A stretch of DNA of 64,000 nt from positions 2,480,001 through 2,544,000 of the forward strand of contig NZ_CP047393.1 in the NCBI RefSeq assembly GCF_009858175.1, in the 5' to 3' direction. The stretch comes from Pontibacillus sp. HMF3514 (GTDB lineage: Bacteria > Bacillota > Bacilli > Bacillales > BH030062). The position numbers and the translations under genes were made by a program. Numbering within the stretch: position 1 is the first letter of the stretch; each line of letters begins with the position of its first letter. A model generated the notes under the pieces. It worked only from the letters and a program-made list of their open reading frames with translations. It was not told where the DNA came from and searched no databases. Positions 35,024 through 44,460 of this stretch are shown here, piece after piece.

Positions 35024-36007
35024 TTAAAATTCAGCTAGATCACGCATTGCTTGTTCAACTTTATCCGGATTCATCATGAAGTATTTCTCCATCGTTGGAG
35101 CATATGGCATGGATGGTACGTCTGGTCCAGCCAAGCGTTGAACAGGTGCATCAAGATCAAATAGGCAGTTTTCTGCGATAATGGCAGATACTTGGCCGAT
35201 GATGCTTCCTTCTTTGTTGTCTTCTGTTACAAGAAGCACTTTACCTGTTTTCTTAGCTGCTTCAATAATTGCTTCCTGATCAAGTGGATACACTGTGCGT
35301 AGGTCTAAAATGTGTGCGTCAATGCCTTCTTCAGCTAGCTTTTCAGCAGCTTGAAGCGCAAAGTTTACACATAGACCGTAAGTGATAACTGTTACGTCAG
35401 AACCTTCACGTTTTACATCAGCTTTTCCAATTGGAAGTGTGTAATCATCCTCAGGTACTTCGCCTTTGATCAGACGATAAGCACGTTTATGCTCAAAGAA
35501 TAGGACAGGGTCATCATCACGAATTGCTGCTTTTAATAGTCCTTTCACATCGTAAGGCGTTGAAGGCATTACGATTTTTAGACCTGGCTGATTCGCAAAT
35601 ACAGACTCAACAGATTGAGAGTGGTATAGTGCGCCGTGTACGCCTCCACCATATGGAGCACGGATTGTCATTGGTGCGCTCCAATCATTGTTTGAGCGGT
35701 AACGCATTTTAGCCGCTTCCGAAATGATTTGGTTTACAGCAGGCATGATAAAGTCAGCGAACTGCATCTCAGCTACCGGGCGCTTTCCGTACATTGCTGC
35801 ACCAATTCCAACACCAGCAATTGCAGATTCAGCAAGTGGTGTATCGATTACGCGCTCTTCACCGAATTCGTCATAAAGACCATCAGTAGCACGGAATACG
35901 CCTCCACGTTTTCCGACGTCTTCTCCTAATACAAATACATTTTCATCACGTTGCATTTCTTCTTGTAACGCTTTCGTTACAGCTTGTATATAAGACATTA
36001 CAGGCAT
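35024..36007 (-). CDS. bkdAB: Branched-chain alpha-keto acid dehydrogenase E1 beta
   Basis: The 327-residue protein matches the transketolase-like E1 beta subunit: VFVLGEDVGKRGGVFRAT, VIDTPLAESAIAGVGIGAA, EMQFADFIMPAVNQI, VVMPSTPYDVKGLL in related form, and a C-terminal VTEDNKEGSIIGQV. With the alpha subunit it binds thiamine diphosphate and decarboxylates branched-chain 2-keto acids. AAGGAGG precedes the ATG; the gene lies 15 bp after bkdAA and 12 bp before bkdB. Confidence 0.95.
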   Translation of the reverse strand: MPVMSYIQAVTKALQEEMQRDENVFVLGEDVGKRGGVFRATDGLYDEFGEERVIDTPLAESAIAGVGIGAAMYGKRPVAEMQFADFIMPAVNQIISEAAKMRYRSNNDWSAPMTIRAPYGGGVHGALYHSQSVESVFANQPGLKIVMPSTPYDVKGLLKAAIRDDDPVLFFEHKRAYRLIKGEVPEDDYTLPIGKADVKREGSDVTVITYGLCVNFALQAAEKLAEEGIDAHILDLRTVYPLDQEAIIEAAKKTGKVLLVTEDNKEGSIIGQVSAIIAENCLFDLDAPVQRLAGPDVPSMPYAPTMEKYFMMNPDKVEQAMRDLAEF

Positions 36008-36022
36008 AGTCGTTTCCCCTCC

Positions 36023-37021
36023 TTACTCATTCTCAGCATAAACGTACTTCAATGCACTTTCTGGCTCAGCGTATGGTGCATTTTCAGCGTAGTCTGTAGC
36101 ATCATTAATGATTTTTGTAAGTTCTTCTTCCATCTCTTTTTCTTTATCTTCTGTTAGCACACCAGCATCTTGAAGATATTTTTTGAATGTAATAAGAGAA
36201 TCTTTTTTCTTCGCTTCTTCAACCTCTTCACGCTCACGGTACGTACGGTCATCGTCGTCACTGGAGTGCGGTGTTAGACGGTAAGAAACCGTTTCGATTA
36301 GAGTTGGTCCTTCACCGTTACGAGCGCGATCAGCCGCAGCTTTTACCGCTTCGTAAACAGCTAATGGATCGTTTCCGTCAACAGTGTAGCCTGGCATACC
36401 ATAACCTACAGCACGGTCTGATACATTTTTAGATGCAATCTGCTTTTCCTGTGGTACGGAGATTGCGTATTTGTTGTTTTCAACCATTGTAATAACAGGT
36501 AGCTTGTGAACTCCAGCGAAGTTCAGCCCTTCGTGGAAATCTCCTTGGTTAGAAGACCCTTCACCTAGCGTTACAAAGGATACGAAATCTTTTTTATCCA
36601 TTTTAGAAGCAAGTGCTACCCCTACTGCGTGTGGAAGCTGAGTTGTTACTGGAGAAGATCCAGATAGGATACGGTTTTTCTTTTGACCGAAGTGACCTGG
36701 CATCTGACGTCCGCCAGAGTTCGGGTCTTCTGCTTTAGCAAAACCAGACAACATAAGATCTTGAGCTGTCATACCGAATGCAAGGACAACCCCCATGTCA
36801 CGGTAGTATGGTGCTACATAGTCTTTGTCACGGTCTAGAGCAAAAGATGCTCCAACCTGTGCTGCTTCTTGTCCCTGACAGGAGATTACGAATGGAATTT
36901 TACCTGAACGGTTTAATAACCACATACGCTCGTCGATTTTACGAGCCATAAGCATTGTGCGATACATGTCTAATACTTGTTCATCTGAAAGACCTAATGA
37001 TTGATGGCGATTTTCAGCCAT
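36023..37021 (-). CDS. bkdAA: Branched-chain alpha-keto acid dehydrogenase E1 alpha
   Basis: The 332-residue protein has the thiamine diphosphate motif GEGSSNQGDFHEGLNFA...ENNKYAIS, the APYYRDMGVVLAFGM segment and the phosphorylation-loop region RLTPHSSDDDDRTYR typical of branched-chain-type E1 alpha. It forms the alpha2beta2 decarboxylase with the next gene's product. Ribosome binding site AAGGAGGG; 16 bp after lpdV. Confidence 0.95.
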   Translation of the reverse strand: MAENRHQSLGLSDEQVLDMYRTMLMARKIDERMWLLNRSGKIPFVISCQGQEAAQVGASFALDRDKDYVAPYYRDMGVVLAFGMTAQDLMLSGFAKAEDPNSGGRQMPGHFGQKKNRILSGSSPVTTQLPHAVGVALASKMDKKDFVSFVTLGEGSSNQGDFHEGLNFAGVHKLPVITMVENNKYAISVPQEKQIASKNVSDRAVGYGMPGYTVDGNDPLAVYEAVKAAADRARNGEGPTLIETVSYRLTPHSSDDDDRTYREREEVEEAKKKDSLITFKKYLQDAGVLTEDKEKEMEEELTKIINDATDYAENAPYAEPESALKYVYAENE

Positions 37022-37037
37022 AATAGCTCCCTCCTTA

Positions 37038-38459
37038 TTATCCGTGAATTTGTTTTCCGTCTACAGCAAGTGCTGCTTCGCCCATAACCTCTGAAAGGGT
37101 TGGGTGTGGGTGAATACTGTGAGCTACTTCCCAAGGGGTAGCATCTAACACTTTGGCTAGACCAGCTTCTGAAATCATATCGGTTACATGAGGTCCTACC
37201 ATGTGGACACCAAGTAAGTCATCGTTTTCTTTGTTTGCTACAATTTTGACAAAACCATCTGTTTCACCATGTACAAGCGCTTTCCCAATTGCTTTGAATG
37301 AGAATTTACCTGTCTTCACTTCGTAGCCTTGTTCTTTTGCTTGCTCTTCTGTTAAGCCAACGCTTGATACCTCAGGATTTGAGTAGATACATGATGGTAC
37401 TTGCTCCATATCCATTGGCATTGGATTCTCTCCAGCCATATGCTCAACAGCAATAATGCCTTCGTGAGATGCAACGTGTGCTAGCTGCATGCCGCCGATC
37501 ACATCACCGATTGCATAAATGTGAGATTCTTTTGTTTGGTAATATTTATTCGTTTTGATTGCGCCGTTTTCTGTTTCGATATCGGTATTTTCTAAACCAA
37601 TGTTCGTTACGTTTGGTGAACGACCGACAGACACTAGCATGCGATCTGCTGTGTATGTTTGGTTTTCCCCTTTACGCTCAGCTTGGATCTCTATGCCGTC
37701 TTCTTTTTTCAATGTTTCTGGCATTACTTTGGCACCTGTAACGACCTTAATGCCTTTTTTCTTCATCAGACGGGTCATTTCCTTCGAAACTTCCTTATCT
37801 TCAGTTGGAAGAATGCGATCCAGGTATTCAAGTACCGTTACTTCAACACCAAAATCAGCTAGCATAGATGCCCATTCGATTCCGATTACACCGCCACCAA
37901 CGATAACGATGGAGTTCGGAAGTTCTTCCATGGATAACGCTTCGTCTGAAGTCATCACGTATTGCTCGTCTACATCAAGACCAGGTAATGTACGTGGGCT
38001 TGAACCTGTCGCAACTAGAACGTTTTTCGGAATTAGCATTGGGTTTTCTTCACCATTGTTCAATTCAACAGAAATGGTTCCAGCTGATGGCGAAAAGATA
38101 CTTGGTCCAAGAATACGACCGTACCCTTCGAACACATCGATTTTGCCTTTTTTCATCAATCCTTGAACACCTTGGTGAAGGGTATCAATAATCGATTGCT
38201 TACGTTCCTGAACCTTGAAAAAGTTAAGGGTTGGTTCAGAAGTTTCAATACCGAATGTATCCGCTTCTTTGGTTTGCTTGAACACTTCTGCGCTTCGTAG
38301 TAACGCTTTTGATGGGATGCATCCCTTATGTAGGCAAGTTCCGCCTAGTTTTCCACTTTCAACAATTGCTGTTTTAAGTCCGAGTTGGGAAGCACGAACG
38401 GCGGCTACATAGCCACCAGTTCCCCCACCAAGGACGACTAAATCATACTCTTCAGCCAT
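37038..38459 (-). CDS. lpdV: Dihydrolipoamide dehydrogenase (E3) of the Bkd complex
   Basis: The 473-residue flavoprotein has the FAD motif VVLGGGTGGYVAA, the redox disulphide GGTCLHKGCIPSKALL, the NAD motif IVIVGGGVIGIEWA, and the C-terminal HSIHPHPTLSEVMGEA with the catalytic His-Glu. It reoxidises the lipoyl groups of BkdB with NAD+. The ATG at 38459 has AAAGGGGAG upstream; an earlier GTG-type start at 38477 would overlap the buk stop. Its place in the bkd operon identifies it as the V-type E3. Confidence 0.95.
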   Translation of the reverse strand: MAEEYDLVVLGGGTGGYVAAVRASQLGLKTAIVESGKLGGTCLHKGCIPSKALLRSAEVFKQTKEADTFGIETSEPTLNFFKVQERKQSIIDTLHQGVQGLMKKGKIDVFEGYGRILGPSIFSPSAGTISVELNNGEENPMLIPKNVLVATGSSPRTLPGLDVDEQYVMTSDEALSMEELPNSIVIVGGGVIGIEWASMLADFGVEVTVLEYLDRILPTEDKEVSKEMTRLMKKKGIKVVTGAKVMPETLKKEDGIEIQAERKGENQTYTADRMLVSVGRSPNVTNIGLENTDIETENGAIKTNKYYQTKESHIYAIGDVIGGMQLAHVASHEGIIAVEHMAGENPMPMDMEQVPSCIYSNPEVSSVGLTEEQAKEQGYEVKTGKFSFKAIGKALVHGETDGFVKIVANKENDDLLGVHMVGPHVTDMISEAGLAKVLDATPWEVAHSIHPHPTLSEVMGEAALAVDGKQIHG

Positions 38460-38473
38460 TGGTTTCTCCCCTT

Positions 38474-39562
38474 TCACCCAATAGGATTGGGATAGGTTTT
38501 CGCTTCTTCTTCTTCACGAAGCACGCGTAGCGCGCCTTCTGTTAATGCTTGTAATTCGTTTTCACCAGGATAGATCAGGCAATCTGCAATCCAGTTCACA
38601 CGCTCAGAGATTTTCGCTACGAATTCTTTTCCGTATGCTAATCCTCCAGTTAATGCAATTGCATCAACTTTTCCGTGTAGAACGGCACTCATTTGCGCGA
38701 TTTCTTTTGCAATCTGATAAGCCATTGCATCGTACACGCGCTCAGCTTCCTCATCTCCAGCTTCAATTCGCTTTTCTACCTCTAATGCATCGTTTGTATC
38801 TAGATACGCCATGAACCCGCCTTGTCCAACGAGTTTTTTCATGATTTCCTCACGATAGTATTCACCAGAGAAGCACAGGGATACAAGGTCACCAGCTGGA
38901 ACCGTTCCTGCACGTTCAGGTGAGAAAGGCCCGTCTCCGTGTAAACCATTGTTCACATCAACAACGCGGCCCTTTTTGTGAGCTCCTACTGTAATACCGC
39001 CACCCATATGTGTCACGATAATATTCAAATCTTCGTAAGGACGTTCTAGATCTTTAGCCACTCTTCTCGCTACTGCTTTTTGGTTTAAAGCATGGAAAAT
39101 ACTCTTGCGTGGGATTTCCGGAACGCCTGAGTAGCGAGCTACATTGTCTAGTTCGTCTACTACGACGGGGTCAACGATAAAGGATGGAATGTTAAGCCCA
39201 CTTGCAATTTCACTTGCGATGATTCCACCTAAGTTCGAAGCATGTTCACCATTGAAGCCCATTTTCAAATCTTCAATCATGGCGTCGTTTACTTCATATG
39301 TGCCGCCTTCAATGGGGCGAAGAAGGCCTCCGCGCCCACATACGGCATCTAGCTTGGATATATTCATTCCTTCATGATCAAGAGCTTCTAAGATGGTATT
39401 TTTGCGAAATTCATACTGGTCAATGATCCGATTGTATTGAGCTGTTTCTTCTACGCTATGGCGAATTGTCTCTTCAAAAATACATTGTTCATTAGAGAAA
39501 ACACCAATTTTCGTAGATGTAGAGCCTGGGTTGATAACTAAAATTCGATAATGTTGTTGCAA
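38474..39562 (-). CDS. buk: Butyrate kinase
   Basis: The 362-residue protein belongs to the ASKHA acetokinase fold: [17 protein letters not shown] is the phosphate-1 motif, [21 protein letters not shown] and [13 protein letters not shown] are later nucleotide-binding motifs. It converts branched-chain acyl phosphates or butyryl phosphate plus ADP to the acid plus ATP. A TTG at 39562 with TTGGAGG upstream is the best start. A 142-bp palindromic element lies just upstream, between bcd and buk. Confidence 0.95.
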   Translation of the reverse strand: MQQHYRILVINPGSTSTKIGVFSNEQCIFEETIRHSVEETAQYNRIIDQYEFRKNTILEALDHEGMNISKLDAVCGRGGLLRPIEGGTYEVNDAMIEDLKMGFNGEHASNLGGIIASEIASGLNIPSFIVDPVVVDELDNVARYSGVPEIPRKSIFHALNQKAVARRVAKDLERPYEDLNIIVTHMGGGITVGAHKKGRVVDVNNGLHGDGPFSPERAGTVPAGDLVSLCFSGEYYREEIMKKLVGQGGFMAYLDTNDALEVEKRIEAGDEEAERVYDAMAYQIAKEIAQMSAVLHGKVDAIALTGGLAYGKEFVAKISERVNWIADCLIYPGENELQALTEGALRVLREEEEAKTYPNPIG

Positions 39563-39595
39563 GACCTTGACCTCCAAATATATTTTCTAATAAAA

Positions 39596-39737
39596 GTTCA
39601 AAAAGGAGGACAAAAAGAGCCGAGAAGATCAAGGAAGCGCAGCTTTGAGTAACGGAGCGTATGCTTCCAATACGTGAGTAGCGGAAAAGCAAGCTGACGC
39701 AGAGATTCGAGAGCTATTTTTCCCGGACTTTTTGAAC
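39596..39737. repeat. 142-bp imperfect palindrome between bcd and buk
   Basis: The ends are inverted: GTTCAAAAAGGAGGACAAAAAG and, on the other strand, GTTCAAAAAGTCCGGGAAAAA. Inside are GAGTAACGGAGCGTA and TACGTGAGTAGCGG, which also pair. The element sits inside the bkd operon, ending 27 bp from bcd and 34 bp from the buk start. I recall similar elements in intergenic DNA of other Bacillaceae. Confidence 0.75.
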
Positions 39738-39763
39738 AACCTTTCGTGATGTGTGCCTTCGTT

Positions 39764-40858
39764 TTAGCGGCGACTTAAGATGTTATGGCCATTCTGTAAA
39801 AAAGTAGATTTCGTTTTGCGCATTTTCTCAATTCGCTCTTCTGCCATACGGTCAGCAGCCTGATACGTTGGAATGTTGTCACGACGTGAAATATCGAATA
39901 CTGCCATTACGTTGTCGTAGATTTTCTCTACCTTTGCCATAGCACGTTCCTGATTGTAGCCGTAAAGTTCGTCAGCTACGTTAATAACGCCACCAGAGTT
40001 CACAACGTAGTCTGGAGCATACACAATGCCCATTTCGTGGATCTGGTCACCATGACGGTTTTCTTTTAACTGGTTGTTTGCAGAACCAACAATCACTTTC
40101 GCTTTTAACTGAGGGATTGTTTCGTCGTTAATCGTCGCACCTAGTGCACACGGCGCGTAGATATCACAGTCAACAGAATAGATTTCCTCTGTTCCTACAG
40201 CTTCTGCGCCAAATTCCTCTACAGCACTTTGAACAGCTTCTTCATTAATGTCGGTAACGATTAGCTTTGCGCCTTCTTCATGAAGGTATCTACACATTTT
40301 GTAGGCAACATTTCCAACACCTTGAACCGCTACAACTTTTCCTTCAAGAGAGTCAGATCCGAATGCTTCTTTGGCTGATGCTTTCATAGCACGATAAACA
40401 CCGTATGCTGTTACTGGAGACGGATCACCAGAAGAGCCAAATGCAGGAGAGAGCCCTGTTACATAATCCGTTTCTTCATGAACTAGATCCATGTCAGCTA
40501 CGTTTATACCAACGTCTTCAGCAGTAATGTAGCGGCCGTTTAGTCCTTGGATGTAACGTCCGAACGCGCGAAATAGTTCTTCGCTTTTGTCTTTTTTCGG
40601 ATCGCCCATGATTACGGTTTTACCGCCACCTAGGTTTAAGCCAGCAGCTGCGTTTTTGTATGTCATTCCTTTTGCTAGACGTAATGCATCTTCAATAGCA
40701 TCCGCTTCTGAATCATAAGTCCACATACGCGTACCACCTAGCGCAGGTCCTAGTGTCGTATCATGAATCGCGATAATCGCTTTTAATCCAGATTCTTTAT
40801 CCTGACAAATCACCAGTTGCTCATAATCGTATTTTTCCATATAGCTAAAAATTTCCAT
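39764..40858 (-). CDS. bcd: Leucine/branched-chain amino acid dehydrogenase
   Basis: The 364-residue protein is of the Glu/Leu/Phe/Val dehydrogenase family. It shows [10 protein letters not shown], the catalytic Lys region [21 protein letters not shown], the Asp in YITAEDVG and the NAD-binding [13 protein letters not shown]. It oxidatively deaminates Leu, Val and Ile to the 2-keto acids used by the Bkd complex. GGAGGAAT-type ribosome binding site; 21 bp after ptb. Confidence 0.95.
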   Translation of the reverse strand: MEIFSYMEKYDYEQLVICQDKESGLKAIIAIHDTTLGPALGGTRMWTYDSEADAIEDALRLAKGMTYKNAAAGLNLGGGKTVIMGDPKKDKSEELFRAFGRYIQGLNGRYITAEDVGINVADMDLVHEETDYVTGLSPAFGSSGDPSPVTAYGVYRAMKASAKEAFGSDSLEGKVVAVQGVGNVAYKMCRYLHEEGAKLIVTDINEEAVQSAVEEFGAEAVGTEEIYSVDCDIYAPCALGATINDETIPQLKAKVIVGSANNQLKENRHGDQIHEMGIVYAPDYVVNSGGVINVADELYGYNQERAMAKVEKIYDNVMAVFDISRRDNIPTYQAADRMAEERIEKMRKTKSTFLQNGHNILSRR

Positions 40859-40879
40859 TGTAATTCCTCCTCAGAATGA

Positions 40880-41779
40880 TTACTCAGACGTCAGTAATGC
40901 TAACGCTAATGAATATAATTTACTCTCTGCTGTATCAGCGCGAGATGTTAAAACAATTGGGGCTCTTGCTCCGCTAATCAGTCCCGCTACTTTTGCATCT
41001 GCAAAGTACATAAATGATTTATAGAGTGCATTAGCTACTTCAATTGCAGGTGCTAATAAAATATCAGCCTGACCAGCTACTTCTGACTGGATGCCTTTTT
41101 GTTCGGCCGCTGCCTTAGAAACAGCATTGTCAAAAGCTAAAGGACCATCAACGATACAGCCTTTGATCTGCCCTCTTTGTTGCATTTGGGTTAGAGCTGC
41201 AGCATCAAGGGTAGCTTGCATAGAAGGATTAATCACTTCCACAGCTGCCAGTGGCGCTACTTTAGGCTCACTCATTCCAATACCATGTGCAACTTGCACG
41301 GCATTTGAAATGATTTGTGATTTTTCTTGAAGTGTAGGAGCTATGTTCATTCCTGAATCGGTTAATAAAAGCAATTCATCGCGATTTGGAATTTCAAACA
41401 CAGCTACATGTGAAAGGACATTCCCTGTTCGAAGTCCATATTCTTTGTGTAGCACGGCTTTCATAATGCCTTTGGTGTCAATGTTGCCTTTCATCACAAC
41501 ATCTGCCTCACCTTGAGACACAAGCTTCACGGCTTCTAAAGCTGCGTCTTCTCCATGTCCCACATCCTTTATTTCAAGATTTTGATCATGGATGTTTAGT
41601 GAAATGTCCTCTGCAATTCTTACAATGTCAGATTGGACGCCCACGAGAACAAATTGAGCAAGATCGTGCTCAAGACCGTGCTGAACAGCTCGCAACACTT
41701 CTTCGTCAGCTGCTTGAGCAACGGCTACCTTGCGTTTATTCTCTCGGTTTACTTTTTCAAGTAAAGTTGATAATTTCAT
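40880..41779 (-). CDS. ptb: Phosphate butyryltransferase
   Basis: The 299-residue protein is a phosphotransacetylase-family enzyme: VVMKGNIDTKGIMKAVL, HVAVFEIPNRDELLLLTDSGMN, KGCIVDGPLAFDNAVS and the C-terminal LISGARAPIVLTSRAD. It converts branched-chain acyl-CoA and phosphate to acyl phosphate, the substrate of Buk. The start is the ATG at 41779 with AAAGGTG upstream; upstream in-frame starts run into the sigma-54 promoter. First gene of the sigma-54-dependent bkd operon. Confidence 0.95.
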   Translation of the reverse strand: MKLSTLLEKVNRENKRKVAVAQAADEEVLRAVQHGLEHDLAQFVLVGVQSDIVRIAEDISLNIHDQNLEIKDVGHGEDAALEAVKLVSQGEADVVMKGNIDTKGIMKAVLHKEYGLRTGNVLSHVAVFEIPNRDELLLLTDSGMNIAPTLQEKSQIISNAVQVAHGIGMSEPKVAPLAAVEVINPSMQATLDAAALTQMQQRGQIKGCIVDGPLAFDNAVSKAAAEQKGIQSEVAGQADILLAPAIEVANALYKSFMYFADAKVAGLISGARAPIVLTSRADTAESKLYSLALALLTSE

Positions 41780-41816
41780 ATTTGTCACCTTTCTTGCTGA
41801 TCTATTTCTTAATAGT

Positions 41817-41832
41817 TGCAAAAACCATGCCA
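41817..41832 (-). promoter_or_regulatory. Sigma-54 (-24/-12) promoter of the bkd operon
   Basis: On the minus strand TGGCATGGTTTTTGCA matches the consensus TGGCAY-R-N4-TTGCW at every defined position, with GG at -24 and GC at -12. It lies 38 bp before the ptb start and downstream of bkdR, which encodes the cognate enhancer-binding protein. Confidence 0.9.
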
Positions 41833-41843
41833 ACACCACATTC

Positions 41844-41858
41844 ATGTAAGCGCTTTAC
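41844..41858 (+). promoter_or_regulatory. Possible degenerate cre site upstream of the bkd promoter
   Basis: ATGTAAGCGCTTTAC matches WTGNAANCGNWNNCW except for one position near the 3' end. It lies 12 bp upstream of the -24 element. CcpA control of bkd is plausible but one mismatch makes this uncertain. Confidence 0.35.
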
Positions 41859-41891
41859 TGGAGGCTTCGCAACTATGCAAGTTCTTTCTCT

Positions 41892-43976
41892 CTATGAAAA
41901 ATCTTGCATGCTATGTTTGTCAATTCCGTACTTATCCATTTTATAATAGAGGTTACGAATGGAGATCCCTAAGCTCTTGGCTGTTTGTGTTTTATTAAAC
42001 TGATTGGCTCGAAATGCTTCCATTAGAACTTTCTTCTCATAAGCATCCAACGAATCTTGAAGAGTTCTTCCATTCCAACCTTCAACAATCGGCTCTTCAT
42101 CAGTATCTTCACTCGATTTCGGATGTTGCCACAATTCCGGAATATGGGTGAGTTGAATAACTTCTTCGTTTAAGTGCATATAAATCATCGCCCGGCCAAT
42201 GATATTTTCAAGCTCTCGGACATTCCCTGGCCAATTATATCCTTCCAGATAACGAAGAGCTTCATCATTGACTCGTGTAACATTACGCCCATAATCTTGA
42301 TTAAGCTTTTGAACCAAGTGATTTACGAGCAACCCGATATCCCCCACTCTTTCACGTAATGGAGGTATGAAGATTGGTAAACGGTTTAACCGATAATAGA
42401 GATCCTCTCGGAAGGTACGATTCATAATCGCTTTTTCCATATTCACGTTCGTTGCTGCAATCACCCGGACATTAATGGAAGTAGGTTTTGTACCCCCTAC
42501 ACGAACGATCTCGTTTTCTTGTAAAACCCTCAAGAGTTTTGCCTGCATATGTTGCGAAAGTTCACCAATTTCATCTAGAAAAATACTCCCGTGGTTCGCT
42601 TCTTCAAACAACCCACGTTTACCGCCTCGCTTCGCACCTGAGAAAGCTCCTTCTTCATAACCAAAAAGCTCACTTTCTAGAATAGATTCTGCAATGGCTG
42701 CGCAATTAACTCGAATGAATTTATTATGGCGACGTTCGCTTTCATTATGAATGGCGTGAGCAAAAAGCTCTTTTCCTGTACCAGACTCACCTCGTAACAG
42801 GACCGTTGCTGGTGTTTTCGCTCCGACTTTTGCTTGTTCTAAGGCAAGCTTCATCTCAGATGAATCTCCAACAATGTCATCAAAGGTGTACTTGGCTTCA
42901 AGATTACGAATGATCTGTCTAGCTTTCTTTAGCTCACTCGTTAAGGATTGAATTTCGGAAACGTCATGAAGAACCCCGACACTTCCTTTTAACTTTCCAT
43001 CTACTATTACCGGTGCAACGTTTACGATAACTTCCTTTTTAGAAGGCCCGACACTCATGCGGACACCTCGAACAGCACGTCTCGTTTGAAGGACGCGCAT
43101 ATGCATACTTTCACCTTCTGAGATGTCTGCTGTTGCAGGTTTTCCAACGATATCTTTTTCATTGAGACCCGTTATTTTCGTATAGGCTGGGTTAATCATA
43201 ATCCCCATGCCATGTTCATCTACAACAGATATCGCTTCTTCTGAAGAGTTGATGATCGCTTCAAGCATGGTTTTGACTTCTTTTAAGTCTGTCAGCTCCT
43301 CCGCCAAATCAACAACTTCCGTAATATCCTTAAATACCGAAAACGCTCCCATTAATTCATCATTAGGGCCGATTAACGGAATTCGTGTAGTGACAAGCTT
43401 TCGCCCATTTTCCAGTTCAAGCTTTTGGTTCACTTCCTTCCGGCGAACCCTTAAAACATGCGGAAGCCTGGACGTTGAAATTAGGTCTTTAATCGGTTTT
43501 TCCAGAGCATGTTGACGCTTCATTCCAAGAATTCGCTCGGCTCCACGATTGATAAAGGTAACTTCCTCACGATCATTAATGACGATCATGCCATCATGAA
43601 TCGAGTTCAGGATAAGTTCCTGGTTGTTTGTTTGTCGCTGCAATTCTGAGAGAAGGTTGTTCTTCTCTTCAAGTAACTCAGACGTTATGTAGGCGACCGA
43701 TCCTGGTATGACGACAGTTTTCTTGGGACGAGCCTGCAAAAGCTCTTCAAAAACATCTTCATCACCTGTGGCTTCAATGACGATATCTATATTTTCATGG
43801 ATCCAAACCTTCCAATCTTGACCGGTTTGAATCCCGTTTTCCTTGGCATGCCTGATTCCAGGCGCTTCTTCATTAATATCGATTACAGCCACAATCTCCA
43901 TTGTAGCCGTTTGACTTAATAACGTAAGTAATGCTGTTCCGCCTTTTCCTCCACCGACGACGAGCACACGTTTCAT
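41892..43976 (-). CDS. bkdR: Sigma-54-dependent activator BkdR
   Basis: The protein has about 694 residues. An N-terminal Rossmann-like domain ([14 protein letters not shown]) is followed by two PAS domains (about 120-350), a AAA+ ATPase with Walker A GESGTGKE and Walker [12 protein letters not shown], and a Fis-type helix-turn-helix ([18 protein letters not shown]) at the C-terminus. The sigma-54 contact loop reads GAFSGA, not GAFTGA. It activates the bkd operon in response to branched-chain metabolites. Several close starts exist (GTG 43988 to ATG 43976); spacing from AAGGTG favours the last. Confidence 0.9.
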   Translation of the reverse strand: MKRVLVVGGGKGGTALLTLLSQTATMEIVAVIDINEEAPGIRHAKENGIQTGQDWKVWIHENIDIVIEATGDEDVFEELLQARPKKTVVIPGSVAYITSELLEEKNNLLSELQRQTNNQELILNSIHDGMIVINDREEVTFINRGAERILGMKRQHALEKPIKDLISTSRLPHVLRVRRKEVNQKLELENGRKLVTTRIPLIGPNDELMGAFSVFKDITEVVDLAEELTDLKEVKTMLEAIINSSEEAISVVDEHGMGIMINPAYTKITGLNEKDIVGKPATADISEGESMHMRVLQTRRAVRGVRMSVGPSKKEVIVNVAPVIVDGKLKGSVGVLHDVSEIQSLTSELKKARQIIRNLEAKYTFDDIVGDSSEMKLALEQAKVGAKTPATVLLRGESGTGKELFAHAIHNESERRHNKFIRVNCAAIAESILESELFGYEEGAFSGAKRGGKRGLFEEANHGSIFLDEIGELSQHMQAKLLRVLQENEIVRVGGTKPTSINVRVIAATNVNMEKAIMNRTFREDLYYRLNRLPIFIPPLRERVGDIGLLVNHLVQKLNQDYGRNVTRVNDEALRYLEGYNWPGNVRELENIIGRAMIYMHLNEEVIQLTHIPELWQHPKSSEDTDEEPIVEGWNGRTLQDSLDAYEKKVLMEAFRANQFNKTQTAKSLGISIRNLYYKMDKYGIDKHSMQDFS

Positions 43977-44154
43977 ATTCATCATCACCTTGCAAGTATT
44001 TGCATATCTTCACTATATACTACTGTGCATTTTTTAGCAAGCAATCATGTATACGCTTTTTTCCTATTAAATTGCCGTGTGCTTTGCTATACTACCAATG
44101 GAACCAAAATGCGAAAAAATGAATCGAATTACCTCATTAAGGGAGAACAGAACT

Positions 44155-44394
44155 ATGGCACGATTGATTGCTATCATTATTTTATTCTTTCCTGGTGCCC
44201 TTGCAGTTTACGGCATCAAAATCATGCGCGATACTTTATTCGGTGTTTTAAATCCGATTTTCTTTCAACTCTGGATCCAATTCACCGCTGGCCTTATATT
44301 CTTCGGTGTTGGCTTATGGTTTATTGGTGGTTTCATTTTACACCGTGATCGGAAACGAAAGAAAACCAAAGGACGTTTTGAGAACAGATCTTAA
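44155..44394 (+). CDS. yqzF: DUF2627 small membrane protein (YqzF)
   Basis: The 79-residue protein has two membrane helices (LIAIIILFFPGALAVYGIKI and LIFFGVGLWFIGGFIL) and a basic C-terminal tail. It matches DUF2627, and its position next to bkdR, divergent, is the same as yqzF in B. subtilis. GGGAG lies upstream of the ATG at 44155. Function is unknown. A terminator begins at its stop codon. Confidence 0.8.
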   Translation: MARLIAIIILFFPGALAVYGIKIMRDTLFGVLNPIFFQLWIQFTAGLIFFGVGLWFIGGFILHRDRKRKKTKGRFENRS

Positions 44395-44420
44395 ACCTTG
44401 CGTGATATGCAAGGTTTTTC
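44393..44420 (+). terminator. Terminator after the DUF2627 gene
   Basis: AAACCTTGC and GCAAGGTTT pair with a 7-nt loop and run into TTTTTC. Confidence 0.85.
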
Positions 44421-44460
44421 ATTTAATAGCAGAACATAAAAGCAAGGAGGGACGCTGCGC

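Noticed and set aside
37555-38166. 203-codon plus-strand frame opposite lpdV
   Set aside because: It is a shadow of lpdV codon use, without a ribosome binding site or family resemblance.
44025-44348. 107-codon plus-strand frame overlapping the DUF2627 gene
   Set aside because: It is out of frame with the conserved DUF2627 protein and lacks a ribosome binding site.
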